From positions 32,352,925 to 32,416,924 of the forward strand of contig NC_067490.1 in assembly GCF_947179515.1 (NCBI RefSeq): DNA of 64,000 nucleotides, written 5' to 3'. A program made the translations under genes and the position numbers. A model generated the notes under the pieces. The model worked only from the letters and a program-made list of their open reading frames with translations, was not told the origin of the DNA and did no database searches. The DNA is from Apodemus sylvaticus (Eukaryota > Chordata > Mammalia > Rodentia > Muridae). Below are positions 12,630-22,491 of this stretch, one piece after another (within the stretch, counting starts at the first letter, position 1; each line of letters begins with the position of its first letter).

Positions 12630-12909
12630 ATCTTCAAAACACCTGCTGTCTCCTGAATTTTTAATCTTAGCCATTCTGACTGGTGTAAGGTGAAATCTCA
12701 GGGTTGTTTTGATTTGCATTTCCCTAATGACTAATGAAGTTGAGCATTTTTTAAGACGCTTCTCCACCATCTGAAGTTCTTCAGGTAAAAATTCTTTGTT
12801 TAACTCTGTACCCCATTTTTAATAGGGTTATTTGTTTTCTGGGGTCTAACTTCTTGAGTTCTTTGTATATATTGGATATTAGCCCTCTATCTGATGTAGG
12901 GTTGGTGAA
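12630..12909 (-). pseudogene. L1 ORF2 C-terminal fragment, inverted piece
   Basis: On the reverse strand this encodes a short stretch of ORF2p between the reverse transcriptase and the Cys-rich C-terminal region. The phrase ERIFTNPTSDRGLISNIYKE is shared with the copy at 30.5 kb. A chimeric frame (reverse 12781-13209) crosses the inversion junction, so its N-terminal half is the 3' UTR read backwards. Non-functional. Confidence 0.75.
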
Positions 12910-13169
12910 AAAACTGGAATACCCAAAACATAATCCACACATCAAATGAGGTACAAGAACGGAGGAGTGGCCCCTTGTTCTGGAAAGACACAGTGTAGCA
13001 ATATAGGGCAAAACCAGAACCCGGAAGTGGGAAGGGGTCGGTGGGAGAACAGGGGGAGGAAAGGGGACTGATGTGACTTTCGGGGGGTGGGGGGCCAGAA
13101 AATGGGAAATCATTTGAAATGTAAATAAAAAAATATATCGAATAAAAAAAATTAAAAAAAAAAAGAAAG
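12630..13169 (+). mobile_element. 5'-inverted (twin-primed) L1, forward 3' end
   Basis: The right part (about 12909-13169) is a forward L1 3' UTR with a G-rich tract (13081-13093), the AAATCATTTGAAATG block and an A-rich tail. The left part (about 12630-12909) is L1 ORF2 3' coding sequence in reverse orientation (CACCTGCTGTCTCCTGAAT ... GATGTAGGGTTGGTGAA). The two meet at about 12907-12912 through the shared bases GAAAA. This is the layout left by twin priming: the reversed piece is the upstream one, and a few hundred bases of ORF2 between them are missing. I could not find a clear target-site duplication, so recombination between two copies remains possible. Confidence 0.8.
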
Positions 13170-13225
13170 ATATGTACCGGCCACTACTATGAAGATATTT
13201 TAATGACAACCAGAGATTTTAGTAT

Positions 13226-13606
13226 ATAAAGGGTCCACTGGAGCTGAAGGAGTTTGCAACTCCATAGGTAGACCAACAATATCTACCAACCAGACTCCCC
13301 AGAGCTCCCAGGGACTAAGCCATCAACTGAAGAGTACACATGGAGGGACCCATGGCTCCAGCTGCATTTGTAGCAGACGATGTCATTGTCTGGCATCAGT
13401 AGGAGGAAAGGCCCATGGTCCTGTGAAGGCTCGATTCCCCAGTGTAGGGGAATGCCAGGACGGTGTTGTAGGAGTGGGTGTGTGGGAGGTGGAGCACCCT
13501 CTTAGAAGCAGGGGGAGGAGGATGAAATAGGAGGGTTCTGGAGTGGAAACAGGGAAAGGGGATAACATTTAAAATGTAAATACATAAAATATCCAATATA
13601 AAATGA
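13226..13606 (+). mobile_element. Older L1 3' UTR (forward)
   Basis: Landmarks in order: GAGCTGAAGGAGTTTGCAAC, CCCAGAGCTCCCAGGGACTAA, a GGCATCAGTAGGAGGAAAGGC block, a G-rich stretch, and GGGATAACATTTAAAATGTAA with an A-rich end. It is the same kind of 3' UTR as at 39.1 kb and lacks all coding sequence. It lies just downstream of the inverted L1. Confidence 0.85.
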
Positions 13607-13607
13607 G

Positions 13608-13945
13608 CCCATTTGGCAAAAGTATTTGTGAAATCAAGAAGAAACTGAATTCAAATCCCTAGCACCCACTTGGCTCTGACCGTGTGTGACTATATCCCTA
13701 GTGTTTTACCTGGAGATGTGCAGCTTCTATGAGCTTGCTAGCCAGCCAGTCTAGGGGAAACTAGGAGTTGAATGAATAGTGAGAAACCCTGCAAAATATA
13801 AGATGGATAGCAATGGAGAAAAATACCTGATTTACTTTTTTGGTGTCTACATGTGCATCACAGGACCCAAGCACTACATATACCTATCAATATATATCGC
13901 ATATACACAACTACATACACAACACACTTTATGTACACAAAGAAA
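13608..13945 (+). mobile_element. SINE B4-like (forward)
   Basis: GAATTCAAATCCCTAGCACCC, CTTGCTAGCCAGCCAGTCTAG and GAGAAACCCTGCAAAATATAA fall in the order of the B4-type composite SINE, followed by TGGTGTCTACATGTGCATCA and a CA-rich tail. It begins directly after the L1 tail. Confidence 0.6.
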
Positions 13946-14619
13946 TATTTTCATCAAGTGCATCTAGAAGTGTATAATGTATACACTTTCTTATACACTT
14001 ATACACATATTAATATAACAAGCAATGCATAAACTCAATCCATACCTCTGGACATGCATGCCCCATTTACTAAGGATAAGCTGTGTACCTTCATGCCTGT
14101 TGAAATTTGAAAAAGATAAACCTCTACAAGACACAGACATTATTATCTTTTTTCCTTGGGAGTAGGCACATTATTTATGATGAAATATAAAAGTTATCTA
14201 TGAAATAAAAATAATAGTTGAATTCATTAAGGGTTTTAAATGCTGTTCAGAAAAAGTTATCAACAAACAGAAAAATCACAAACCAAATAAATGCAAAGAA
14301 TTATTTGTGGAACAGGATATTGAGAGGGGATTTGTATGTAGAGTCCTTGTGGTATCAGAGATAAAGCTGAGCCTCGTCTTAGGGTAAGCATATACCAACA
14401 TCCACTCAAGTTCTAGATTTATTAAATCTTAGTAACAGGCTATAAAACCTGAAATAATTCAGGAACAATGGCTGGAGAACTAAAATAAATATTTAATATC
14501 TAAATGACATATTAAGTATTTGTAAAGTCTGTAATCTGCAAAGAAGAAATTAAAACATCTGTGCATTTCAGGTGAATAAATCAAATTGATTGATAATTTC
14601 AAGTCAAATTGTTTAACAG
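13946..14619. other. No gene recognised
   Basis: AT-rich DNA without a frame over 60 codons or a named repeat. Confidence 0.4.
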
Positions 14620-14641
14620 TACACACACACACATATATGTG

Positions 14642-14678
<37 letters not shown>
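14620..14678. repeat. (CA)n-(TA)n microsatellite
   Basis: CA units pass through ATATATGTGTGTGTACATAT into a pure TA block. The alternating purine-pyrimidine sequence is able to form a self-complementary stem. Confidence 0.95.
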
Positions 14679-14679
<1 letters not shown>

Positions 14680-15040
14680 GTTAAAATACATCAGTCAATC
14701 ATTTAAAGAAAGTTTTATATACCTATTGTCTCAAATAACTAAGCAGTAAAGCTTATAAGAAAGATATATTATGCATTTAAACTCTTATGCCTGAACCAGA
14801 TAAGCACAACAATGAAATGAAACATATCCAAAATCTTGGAGTCCCACAGTTTAAATAAGCGATACAAAACCAGGAAACAAACCATGAGAACGACATGGAA
14901 TTTAATCTTCACAAGTTCAAAAAGTGAGCAGCGGAAGGTCAAGAGACTGAAGGAGATTCATCATGCCTTCACAGCTCCACAAACCACCCGGGATGAAGAT
15001 TGTTGCAATTTCGCCACTATCTCTCTTCCTATTGAGGTGA
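14679..15040. other. Unassigned sequence 5' of an L1 end
   Basis: An 89-codon frame (14836-15105) runs through this stretch into the L1 3' UTR. It matches nothing I know and is probably chance. Confidence 0.4.
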
Positions 15041-15153
15041 AGGGAGAGAAGGGCGCTTATGGGACTTTCGGGGAGTGGGGGGCTAGAAAAGGGGAAATCA
15101 TTTGAAATGTAATTAAAAAATATATCGAATAAAAAAAAGTTTAAAAAAAAAGA
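15041..15153 (+). mobile_element. Short L1 3' UTR end (forward)
   Basis: GGGACTTTCGGGGAGTGGGG, then GGGGAAATCATTTGAAATG, then an ATATATCGAATAAAAAAAA tail. About 110 bp of a young-type L1, severely 5' truncated. No clear target-site duplication was seen. Confidence 0.85.
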
Positions 15154-15859
15154 AAATTCTTTAACACAAGTCAAGAAGAAGTAGCTGGGGTGGAAATAAA
15201 AACTTCTGAAAACGTCGAGAGCTTATGTTCGGTTAGGTGTTGTTTGACTCCTGTATTTTAAAGTTTGCTTCTGATGGTGTAACACACATTCAAGCTCAGC
15301 TAAGGTAAGATACAAGTAAGCATATATTCATAACTGTATGTGGTTCTGGTAGGTAAGTGTCTAGGTGTGGACATGCAGCTGAATTGCGGGATAAGTAGGA
15401 AATATCCATTCTCAGTCTGAAGCATTCATTATAACCTTCAGTCCCAGCAGGAATCATTAAAGAAAATGATGACTTATGAACCCAGGCTATAAGTCTCCCT
15501 CAGTTTAAATTTTGACATTTCCCTAAAACGGAACTGTTCTAAATTTGGGATAGGAGGAATTTTAAAATGGTAGAAATAAAAAATGTCAACTGTCATATTT
15601 TATAAGGAGAAAGGCCTAAAATACAAAAAGTTGTTCTTAACTAAGGAGTATTATCGAATTAATGTTATTAGAAAGGAACTCTAATGATTCAAATGAAAAG
15701 ACTGACAGAATGGCAGTTCTCTTGTTTCCGAATCAATCCAAATGTTTCTCTGATTATTTGTTAGCATTCTTACTTTTTGTTTGTATTCTGGCTTTTCTGT
15801 TATTTTCCTTCGGTTTGATACAACTTTAATGCCCTTAAGTTTTAATTTTAGTCATTGTA
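15154..15859. other. No gene recognised
   Basis: AT-rich DNA with no supported feature. Confidence 0.4.
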
Positions 15860-15964
15860 GGGTGGGCTCTGTAACATTAGGTGACTCTGTATTGAATTTA
15901 CAACACTTCTCCAGCCTCAGCCTCCCAAATGATGAAATTGTACATACCACCACCATATCTGGGG
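15860..15964 (-). mobile_element. Degenerate B1-like SINE (reverse orientation)
   Basis: TCCAGCCTCAGCCTCCCAAAT (15910-15930) and CATACCACCACCATATCTGG (15942-15961) are the reverse complement of a B1 or proto-B1 head. The upstream half is heavily eroded. A 113-codon frame at 15781-16122 runs across it and looks spurious. Confidence 0.65.
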
Positions 15965-17849
15965 GAGAGTTACACTTTATAAAATTTCTTTCCTTTTCAT
16001 ATTGTCAACCTAATTTTTCTAGTCAGACTTTCTGTAGTATTCTGTGGTACTGGAAAAGCCAAGCCCGTACAATAAAATGTTTACAAAACTATACATCTCT
16101 GAAAATGTTAAGAGTGCTGTGAAGGGTAACTACTTAATAAGAGGAAAATCTTAGGGATTTTTGTCTCCTTGGTTAATGTGATATTACAATTAAAACACAG
16201 AAATTTGAAAAGGAATTCGGCACATCCTCGAGGTGTCTAGTATGACAAATTCACAAAATTGCTTTGAATGAAGGCATGAAGCATTGCACATTGCTGTAGA
16301 GTATGGTTTCATTTCTTGTTTAAACATTTTAGGAACACGTTTATGAATCCGTTTTATAGTGATAAAGGAGATGAGGTGTATATGACATCCAAAAAAAAAG
16401 GCTGTTTAACTGAAACATCTGTCATTTGTTGCTTCTGTAACAAGCTATGATAAATAATTGCTATTTATATCTTAGGAACCAAAAGATGGGACCAGTTTAT
16501 TCCTCTGTAACAAAGAATACAGTAATGTGATAGTCAGTAGTCTCACAACTTTTGCATTAGTGATAACACTTTGGTAGTATGGTTTTTGAAGAGATTAAAG
16601 TATCTCTATTTTTATAATAGTCTTGCCCAGAAGAAAATGTTATTCTTAATAGACATACTCTTTGCCCATAACATTCTTGGTGCTTGGAGATTCTACTATC
16701 AATGCACACTTAAGATGTTACCGAATGCTTTAATATGTTTACTTATGTCATAAAAATCACAATAAAAATGCAGGGTAGCATAATAGCATTACGGTTAAAC
16801 ATTCTTTTTGCCAAGCAATATGAATAATTTCTAAATGTCATTATGTGATTAAGCAGTGAGCCACAACAGGTTCTATTGCCTTGTGAAGTTCTATAATAGG
16901 TGTTGAAATTGCCTCTCAACATCACGCCTGGGAGTATCTCTTTGAGATTTTTACATGATGATTTCACAGGGTTGTATAAAGGAATAAATGAAGTCATTAA
17001 AAAGCATTTTTCTTAGGTAAATGTAAATGCTTTCCATCACCCAGTGTGTACTCATTAAAGTTAATGCATTTCAAGGAAAATACTTCATATAGGATATTTT
17101 AGCTCTTTTTTTTTTTTCTTTTAAACTGGGAACTTGAAATTTGTTAAATTTGACTTATTTAAATGTAGTCTTGAAAAATAATGGGAGCAATTACCTTCTC
17201 CTCAATATCCAAGGTGACAGTTTATCAATCATAGTAGTGAATGCTTGAGTTTCTTCATAATGTATTTGAGGATGATTTTTCAATTTCCCCAATCCTCAAA
17301 TTGCCTCTTGCACTGTGTGCCTTTGGGCATGCTCTCTTAGGTGTAAGTGAGACTTCCCTCACCCCAGTGGAAGACTGTGAAATTTTACCTAACATGGCAG
17401 CTACAATAGAGAAAGTGGACAAAGTGTATACAAACAGAAATATACAAAAGTTCCCAAAACAAAGATTTTTTTTAAATTGAAGCATACATCAGAAACTCCT
17501 GTCAAACTTACTTATTAATGATTGTGTGTATTAGTCACTGATGTTTAGAGTAACAAATCTGATAAAAATCAATATATGTGCAAAGTGAAATCATTAGATT
17601 TGCTTACAGAGTAAGACCTGAGTGGTGCATGGTACTGTGAGACATTGCAGAGAATGGAAATCTGGTACCTACAGAACTCTGACTCCAGAAGCCCACAAGA
17701 CACCTGGAGAGCTACTGGCGTTCACCTTGATTGGAAGTCTGAGGAAGTTGGTCCCGTGCAGGAGTGAACTGAAACAAGACATGAAGCAAAGAGTAAAGCA
17801 AAACTAGAAAAAGTAAACATTTTCTTTATCCATAGAAGCCTTTAAATTT
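15965..17849. other. No gene recognised
   Basis: Frames of 60-84 codons occur on both strands, several opposing each other (17241-17480 and reverse 17255-17485), as expected by chance. No exon, promoter or repeat could be supported. Confidence 0.4.
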
Positions 17850-17990
17850 TTTTAAAATATATTTTGTAAAAGTACAATCACATGTATCCTCCTTTTACTC
17901 CCTCTAGTCTTTCCCATAAACCATCCCTTGTTTCCTTAACTCTTGATTCATATCCTTTGATTTGCGGCTATCTACTTCATTTAATGTCTT
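17850..17990 (-). mobile_element. Possible old Lx-type L1 3' end (reverse orientation)
   Basis: A TTTTTAAAATATATTTTGTA-like start followed by a pyrimidine-rich stretch resembles the reversed end of old L1 3' UTRs. The match is weak. Confidence 0.3.
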
Positions 17991-18850
17991 AAAGAAGACC
18001 TCATAAAGGAACACTCAGAAGTCTGAGGCTTTATTGTTTCTAGATCAGCAAAGTTGACAACTAAGATCAGCTATCAGAGGGCAAATTCTCCTCAGAGGGT
18101 AAATTTTCCTCTTCTGATATCTGTTTGATTTACTTCCCTTAAAATCTTGCCAGAAACAAACTCTTCTGTTTAATTTTGCCCATCATGTTTAAATCCTCAC
18201 AACAATGCCCTCATTTTATTATCCACTAGATGCAGAGATATCATTGTCTACCACATTCTCCTCAACCCTTCTTGTCATTCTGTGGTCTAACATTTAATTA
18301 CTTTCTGAGGTAAGGGAATTCTGTGGTAGACTTATTTCCTGCAAGGCTAATAAACCTTTTTTTAAAAAGACATACTTTTCTCAAAATTAATATCATTGAG
18401 AAATACCTCATGCCCTGCCATGCCACTACTGTTTATTCAATGAGATATTTGAACAATTTCACCAGAGTGTAACCAATACCATTGCATTTTACTTACTCAA
18501 AACTAGGAAAATTTGAAGTGCTACTACAATTGTTTTAATTTAAAAGGTCTAGAATGTCATGAATACGCATGGTAGTAATTGGGGCAAAAATGTAAATTAT
18601 TTTAAGATAAAAAAGAAAAGATATTTATCTTTGTCCCAAAGATAAATACAATGGCTGTGCTCCTGTGGACATGTGTATTTCTTTCTGTGGCTATCAGATG
18701 CAAAGTCCCAACATTCATCCCATTGTGTCGACCAGCCTTGGGCAAACTATGTACTTTCATGGGAATAAATAAAAATTTACTAACTCTTGTTTTGCAACAA
18801 TTGTTGATTTCTCTTCCTTACCTCATATATTTTATCAGATAACAGTTTCT
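17991..18850. other. No gene recognised
   Basis: AT-rich DNA. A tract at 18060-18120 contains two similar GAGGG(C/T)AAATT(C/T)TCCTC units, too short to interpret. Confidence 0.4.
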
Positions 18851-18995
18851 GCTCTGGCTTGGTGGCATGTCCTTTTAATTATAACACCTGAGAGGCTGTG
18901 GTAGAGATGGATAGATATGTGGAAACAAGCTTTAGTTCTGGGTCAGCCTGAGTCACATAGTGAGAATGTGTATTAAAAAACATAAACAAAACCAA
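18851..18995 (+). mobile_element. Degenerate B1-like SINE (forward)
   Basis: TCTGGCTTGGTGGCATGTCC, then ACACCTGAGAGGCTGTGGTAG, then GGTCAGCCTGAGTCACATAGT and a TTAAAAAACATAAACAAAAC tail follow the B1 order. Diverged and probably ancient. Confidence 0.7.
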
Positions 18996-19868
18996 GCCTC
19001 ATTAAACCCACTGATGTAACGCACACATCGTATCAAACCTGTTTTTCCTCTATCCTCATAGCCATTATTACTGAATTCTCTCCACCCTCTGCCCTTGATT
19101 GCTGTAATTCTATTCTTTTCCCCTATCTTCCTGATAGCAGCTGCTGAGCTGGTAATTTTGGACATCAACACAATTATAGCTACTTAAATTCCTCTGCATT
19201 TGCATTATGAAGTTTTTTTTCCTTTTGCACTGTTAAATTATACGGTCCTCAGAATGACTTCTAAGGCCCTTCATAACGTGGCTTCTCATAGTCTTCAGAT
19301 TCTCAGTTCATTAACCTCTACCATCCTCAGCCATGGGCCACCTAAATGTAACATGGTATAGATGCTTCTTTACTTCACATATTATATTTTGTTTTATATA
19401 TTGCCTATAAAACAATAAAACAAATGCATAAAATAAAATAGGGAGTGGAATATAAAAATAAAGCTAAATGGAGTCCACAATTACCTTGGAGATTACACTG
19501 GGAGAATAATGAAACTGTTGCAATATCTACAAGTATTAGACAAAATGGTGGCAAACCATAGAGGTATTTTAGGAGGGATAGTAGGGCAATAGCTACCTCT
19601 ACCTTTATTATAGAAAATAAAACGATGGTGTACATAGTGAGATTGTGAGAAAATTGGTGAGAAAATTACAAGAAAAGAACATATTTCCATATGATAGTAG
19701 ATTCAGACCTAGAAAGAAAACAGATAAGAATTTTGAAATTTTATTTTATTGTAATTATCATAGATTTCATAGTACCACTTAACATGTAAATATAGATAGA
19801 TAGATGATAGATAGATTGATAGATATGTTTAAATTTCATTTAGAGCATAAAAATACAAGAGAAGTACC
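18996..19868. other. No gene recognised; minor TAGA repeat
   Basis: A short imperfect TAGA array lies at about 19792-19826. The CTAAGGCCCTTCATAACGTGG stretch near 19261 recalls an old mammalian-wide repeat, but not firmly enough to call. Confidence 0.4.
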
Positions 19869-20245
19869 TGTAAGCCCCTCAACTTGCTAGAATGGCCAGA
19901 CTCCACCCCTGATGAACTCCAATTGCCATGCTGTATCCACAGTACCCTCTAATCATCTCCCTGCAGCTCCTCCAGTCATAGGCATCCAACGTCCAAACAG
20001 AGTAAAAGCCCAAGCTCAGGAGTTGATAACTCACCAATCCCCATGCTGGAAATCTCCATCCTGCAAAGCTCCACTGTCCCCAGATACTCTATATAAACTC
20101 TGTCTTCTGCTTAGTTATCTGCTTCTAGCTTACAGAGGCAGCTAGCATTCTAGGATGTTCCCTCTTAATAAATCTTTTGCTTGAGATTTGTTTTGTGGTG
20201 TGACATTGCGGTATTCTTTGGTTCCCTTAAGAACTGTAATATTTG
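19869..20245 (+). mobile_element. Probable solo LTR of an endogenous retrovirus (forward)
   Basis: The sequence starts with TGTAAGCCCC. A TATA box, TATATAAA, lies at 20090-20097 and a polyadenylation signal, AATAAA, at 20167-20172. A TTTTGTGGTGTGACATTGCG stretch and TTTGGTTCCC follow. This is the U3-R-U5 layout of an LTR, and no internal viral sequence lies on either side. The class (ERV1 or ERV2) is not clear and the right boundary is approximate. A 77-codon frame inside it (19912-20145) is not retroviral protein. Confidence 0.6.
20090..20097 (+). promoter_or_regulatory. TATA box of the putative LTR
   Basis: TATATAAA lies about 75 bp before an AATAAA signal, a spacing consistent with an LTR promoter and R region. 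Activity in the present genome is unknown. Confidence 0.5.
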
Positions 20246-21266
20246 CATTGGAGAAGACTTTCTCCTTAGAGGTATAAGAACTTATTCTTTCTGGTAAGTT
20301 GATAGGATAAAGAACTAGGAAGAATCTATATAATCATCACCCATTAAAAAGAGTCAAAGATCCAGTGTGCTCAGGAAAATTCGACAAAACCCACAAGATC
20401 GGGTATTTATAACATGTTATGTTGGTTACTGACATTGGTATAAGGTGATTATGAAGTGATTTCAGAAAACTTTATAAATATTGAAAATCAAATGTAAAAG
20501 TCATTGAAAGCATACTTATAAAATCCCAGGGAAATAAAGAAATCAGGAAAACAATATCAGTGGAGTTAGACTGCCATACGAATCAACCTTGAAATAATAA
20601 GCCATGCGCATCTATCAATACCATCTATTTCTATTAAGTTATTTTTATGTTTAAATAGACTAAGGCTATTGGTTAATTGCTTAAATGGGAATAGAACATG
20701 AGATTGAGAGAATAATGTAATGATGTTGTCAGACCTTGCTAAAATAATCATGTAAAAAGAATCTGAGTGACTGTGAGAAAAAGTCAAGACACAAGACAAA
20801 AGTCTTGCAACATAAGTAACTCCAAAAGCATAAGATTGTTCATGGAATGTGCTTTTGTGTCCCTTCCACATGTAGCAGATAGTAGTGACTTCATTTCAGA
20901 CTATTCATTACAGCTGGCTATTATTTGTTTATGTGCCTCTCTGGCACACATTTTTGTTGACATGCAGTTTTTCAGATATATGTGGCTTATCTTTCTGGTT
21001 GTGTTCTTTAATCACATGGCTCTTATTGACATGTAGAATATAAACAGTGAGACTAGAGATAGTCTAGTGCTCTGAATAAAGGTAACTACTGCATGAGAGT
21101 TTAATTGGCTTCACTTTTTTGCCCTTCTCTCAGTTCCTACGGCCTCCTGAGTGGTAAATAGGGTGTGTGATGAATAGACAAAAAAACCTGTTTCTTTAAA
21201 AGGGACAAAATGAGATTTACTCTACTATATATTGTCCTAAATATCATAGGAACAGATGGAATGGTG
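20246..21266. other. No gene recognised
   Basis: Opposed 101- and 89-codon frames (reverse 20566-20871, forward 20767-21036) have no protein-like features I recognise. Confidence 0.4.
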
Positions 21267-21430
21267 AATATATATAGATATACATATATATGTGTGTGTG
21301 TATATACATATACATATATATGTGTGTGTGTTCATGTGCATGTATGTGTATGTATACATACTTACATATACACAACTATCTATGTGTATATGCATATATT
21401 GTGGTTATATGCTATATATAAACATATAGT
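21267..21430. repeat. Imperfect (TA)n/(TG)n microsatellite
   Basis: Mixed TATA, TACATA and TGTGTGTG units in duplicated blocks. This creates a spurious Tyr-Val-Cys-rich frame (21210-21446). Confidence 0.9.
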
Positions 21431-21492
21431 ATATTATGTATTTTAAATGTACTATATAATATAGTATATATATTATGCATTTATAATGTATA

Positions 21493-21535
<43 letters not shown>
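21493..21535. repeat. (CA)n-(TA)n microsatellite
   Basis: A CA block passes directly into a TA block. Confidence 0.95.
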
Positions 21536-21537
<2 letters not shown>

Positions 21538-21679
21538 ATTCATATACAAACAATTCTACAGATAAGCACTGTTTCTTCTATTTTTCCCTGAATTACTTTC
21601 TTCAAGGCACACCAGAGTCAGCTAATTTACTAAACAGTGGTACAATAATGTGTTGTGAATGAGCCTGTTGCTGTTTGCA

Positions 21680-22180
21680 TTTTGATGCTAATTTCACTCT
21701 CTGGGAGGGGCTGCAGACAAGGAGTGTCTGCATACTCAGGTGACTTCATGTGAACCAATCCCCTAATGAATAATGGAGCCAATCACTGAGTGAGTAGGAA
21801 GGACTTCCAAGCTGGACAGAGGAAGAGAGCAAGCAGGAGAGAGTTAGACCTTTTTGGACTGGGGTAGTGTGAGGACAAGATGTAACTCCTAGTGTCCCCA
21901 GGTTTCAATTGCAGATCCATCAGGATTTGCCACCAGAGGATTTAGATTTAATCAGGCTTACAAGATTAGGAGTTTAGTTGCTGTGCCCAACGATTGAGTT
22001 ACAGTCATTTCTGAATGAAGTTTGTGATGTGTTTTTCTTCACACAGCAGCTTGTCCAGGTTCAAGAAAGTTACTGTGGCAAAGTGTGGCTTTTCCTGAGG
22101 TGCATCACAAAGGCCATAGGGGATTTGAAGCATGGGGTTGGCTTGGAAGTGACACTGCAGCATGAACTTAGCAAGCTATG
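21680..22180. other. Possible rodent LTR-like or dispersed repeat
   Basis: GGAGCCAATCACTGAGTGAGT followed by GGACTTCCAAGCTGGACAGAG recalls a rodent dispersed repeat, but I cannot name the family. A 68-codon frame (21978-22184) is not recognised. Confidence 0.25.
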
Positions 22181-22462
22181 TTGAAACATTTCAGGAGTTC
22201 CAGGCTGGAGATAGGAACAGGTAGGCCATTGCCTGACAGTGCATGACTGGCCAGACTCCTGGAGCAGAAAGTAGACAGCACAAGTGCAGAAACTGCCTGT
22301 TATTTTTTAATATTTCTCACAACAGTAGTGGCTCAGCAGAAGCTTTCACTGTTTTCTCAGAGGACCAGTTCTCTGTTCCAAACACCCACATTTGGCTGGT
22401 CACCACCACCTATACCTTGAGCTCGAGGAGATTTCATATTATTTATAACTTTTGTAAGCATC

Positions 22463-22491
22463 TGTACACACACACACACACACACACACAT
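22463..22491 (+). repeat. (CA)n microsatellite
   Basis: About 14 consecutive CA units. Confidence 0.97.

Noticed and set aside
12555..13215. AATGACAGACC (about 12583) against AATGACAACCAG (about 13202) as a target-site duplication
   Set aside because: The match is imperfect and not flush with the L1 ends or the poly(A), so it is not convincing.
15781..16122. 113-codon frame
   Set aside because: It crosses a reversed B1-like SINE and ends in AT-rich DNA.
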